A stretch of 7,317 nt of DNA from Niveispirillum sp. (lineage in GTDB: Bacteria; Pseudomonadota; Alphaproteobacteria; Azospirillales; Azospirillaceae). The notes beneath the pieces are model-generated. The model saw nothing but the letters and a program-made list of their open reading frames with translations, ran no database searches and was not told where the DNA came from. Location of the stretch: contig JAEMSB010000021.1 in the NCBI GenBank assembly GCA_016463045.1, positions 1 to 7,317 on the forward strand, given 5' to 3'. How positions within the stretch are numbered: position 1 is the first letter of the stretch; each line of letters begins with the position of its first letter. The translations under genes were made by a program, and so were the position numbers. Shown in pieces: positions 7,170 to 7,317 of this stretch.

Positions 7170-7254
7170 GTTCGTCATTTGTCATTGATGGCGCACGGCG
7201 CGGTTCGTTCTTGCGGCGGCCGGTGCGAACTGGGTCCGCGACATATCGCGTCCA

Positions 7255-7272
7255 CACGGGTCGTTGCCCGTG
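7255..7272 (-). repeat. Perfect 6-bp inverted repeat in the receptor upstream region
   Basis: CACGGG and CCCGTG are separated by TCGTTG, giving a perfect 6-base stem with a 6-base loop. No T-run follows on either strand, so it does not look like a terminator. It lies about 100 bases before the receptor start, just downstream of the candidate -10 element. It could be a second operator or a structure at the start of the leader transcript; which of these cannot be told from the sequence. Confidence 0.4.
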
Positions 7273-7280
7273 CAATGGAC

Positions 7281-7307
7281 AATCTATGTTTCGATTATCG
7301 AAGTCAA
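7281..7307 (-). promoter_or_regulatory. Candidate sigma-70-type promoter of the receptor-wrbA-VOC-hydrolase operon
   Basis: On the - strand TTGACT (7307-7302, 5 of 6 to consensus) is followed after 15 bases by TAGATT (7286-7281, 4 of 6). The spacing is shorter than the ideal 17. An alternative -10, GATAAT, lies within the first spacer, but its -35 would fall outside the window. The leader would be about 115-120 bases. The TTGACT hexamer lies between TTCGAT-type half-sites, which fits a regulated promoter. Confidence 0.35.
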
Positions 7308-7314
7308 GTTCGAT
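7290..7314 (-). promoter_or_regulatory. Candidate operator: three TTCGAT/ATCGAA half-sites
   Basis: TTCGAT-T-ATCGAA (7290-7302) is a 13-base palindrome with one central base. A further TTCGAT (7309-7314) forms a second inverted pair with the same ATCGAA across a 6-base spacer. The cluster overlaps the TTGACT -35-like hexamer. Symmetric paired half-sites at a promoter are typical of LysR- or TetR/MarR-type binding. No regulator gene is visible in the window, and one may lie directly to the right. Confidence 0.45.
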
Positions 7315-7317
7315 GTT

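Overview
The window looks like a GC-rich alphaproteobacterial chromosome. I lean towards Rhodospirillales/Azospirillaceae (Azospirillum- or Niveispirillum-like), because a NapC-type tetraheme cytochrome sits beside a TonB-dependent receptor of the kind common in sphingomonads and Niveispirillum. That placement is inference from protein style and codon use, not from a marker gene. No RNA gene, CRISPR array, insertion sequence or other mobile element is visible, and no gene-free stretch exceeds 300 bases.

Layout, left to right. The + strand carries the 3' part of napC (about 3-587), whose 5' end lies outside the window. Everything else is on the - strand and is read from right to left: promoter region (7158-7317), TonB-dependent receptor (7157-4971), WrbA-type NAD(P)H:quinone oxidoreductase (4943-4341), single-domain VOC/glyoxalase-fold protein (4317-3784), alpha/beta hydrolase (3784-2993), then after 131 bases a large three-part protein (2861-600) made of a degenerate FkbM methyltransferase-like domain, a helical-repeat middle and a GT-A-like glycosyltransferase domain. 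This last gene converges on napC with only 12 bases between the stop codons.

The first four - strand genes are almost certainly one operon: the gaps are 27 and 23 bases, followed by a 1-base TGATG overlap. An outer-membrane receptor is thus co-expressed with a quinone reductase, a putative metal-dependent VOC enzyme and a hydrolase. This set is reminiscent of the quinone/hydroquinone resistance genes of Bacillus (the mhq genes: ring-cleavage VOC dioxygenases, MhqD-type hydrolase, nitro/azoreductases). I infer a module that imports a quinone-forming, probably aromatic, compound and reduces, opens and hydrolyses it. The upstream region has three TTCGAT-type half-sites around a TTGACT -35-like hexamer, so a regulator, probably encoded just beyond the right edge, may control the operon.

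The FkbM-like/glycosyltransferase gene has its own ribosome binding site and visibly lower GC in sampled lines. It looks like a separate, probably acquired surface-polysaccharide or protein-glycosylation gene, and its FkbM domain appears to have lost the acidic residues of its IDTEG-type motif.
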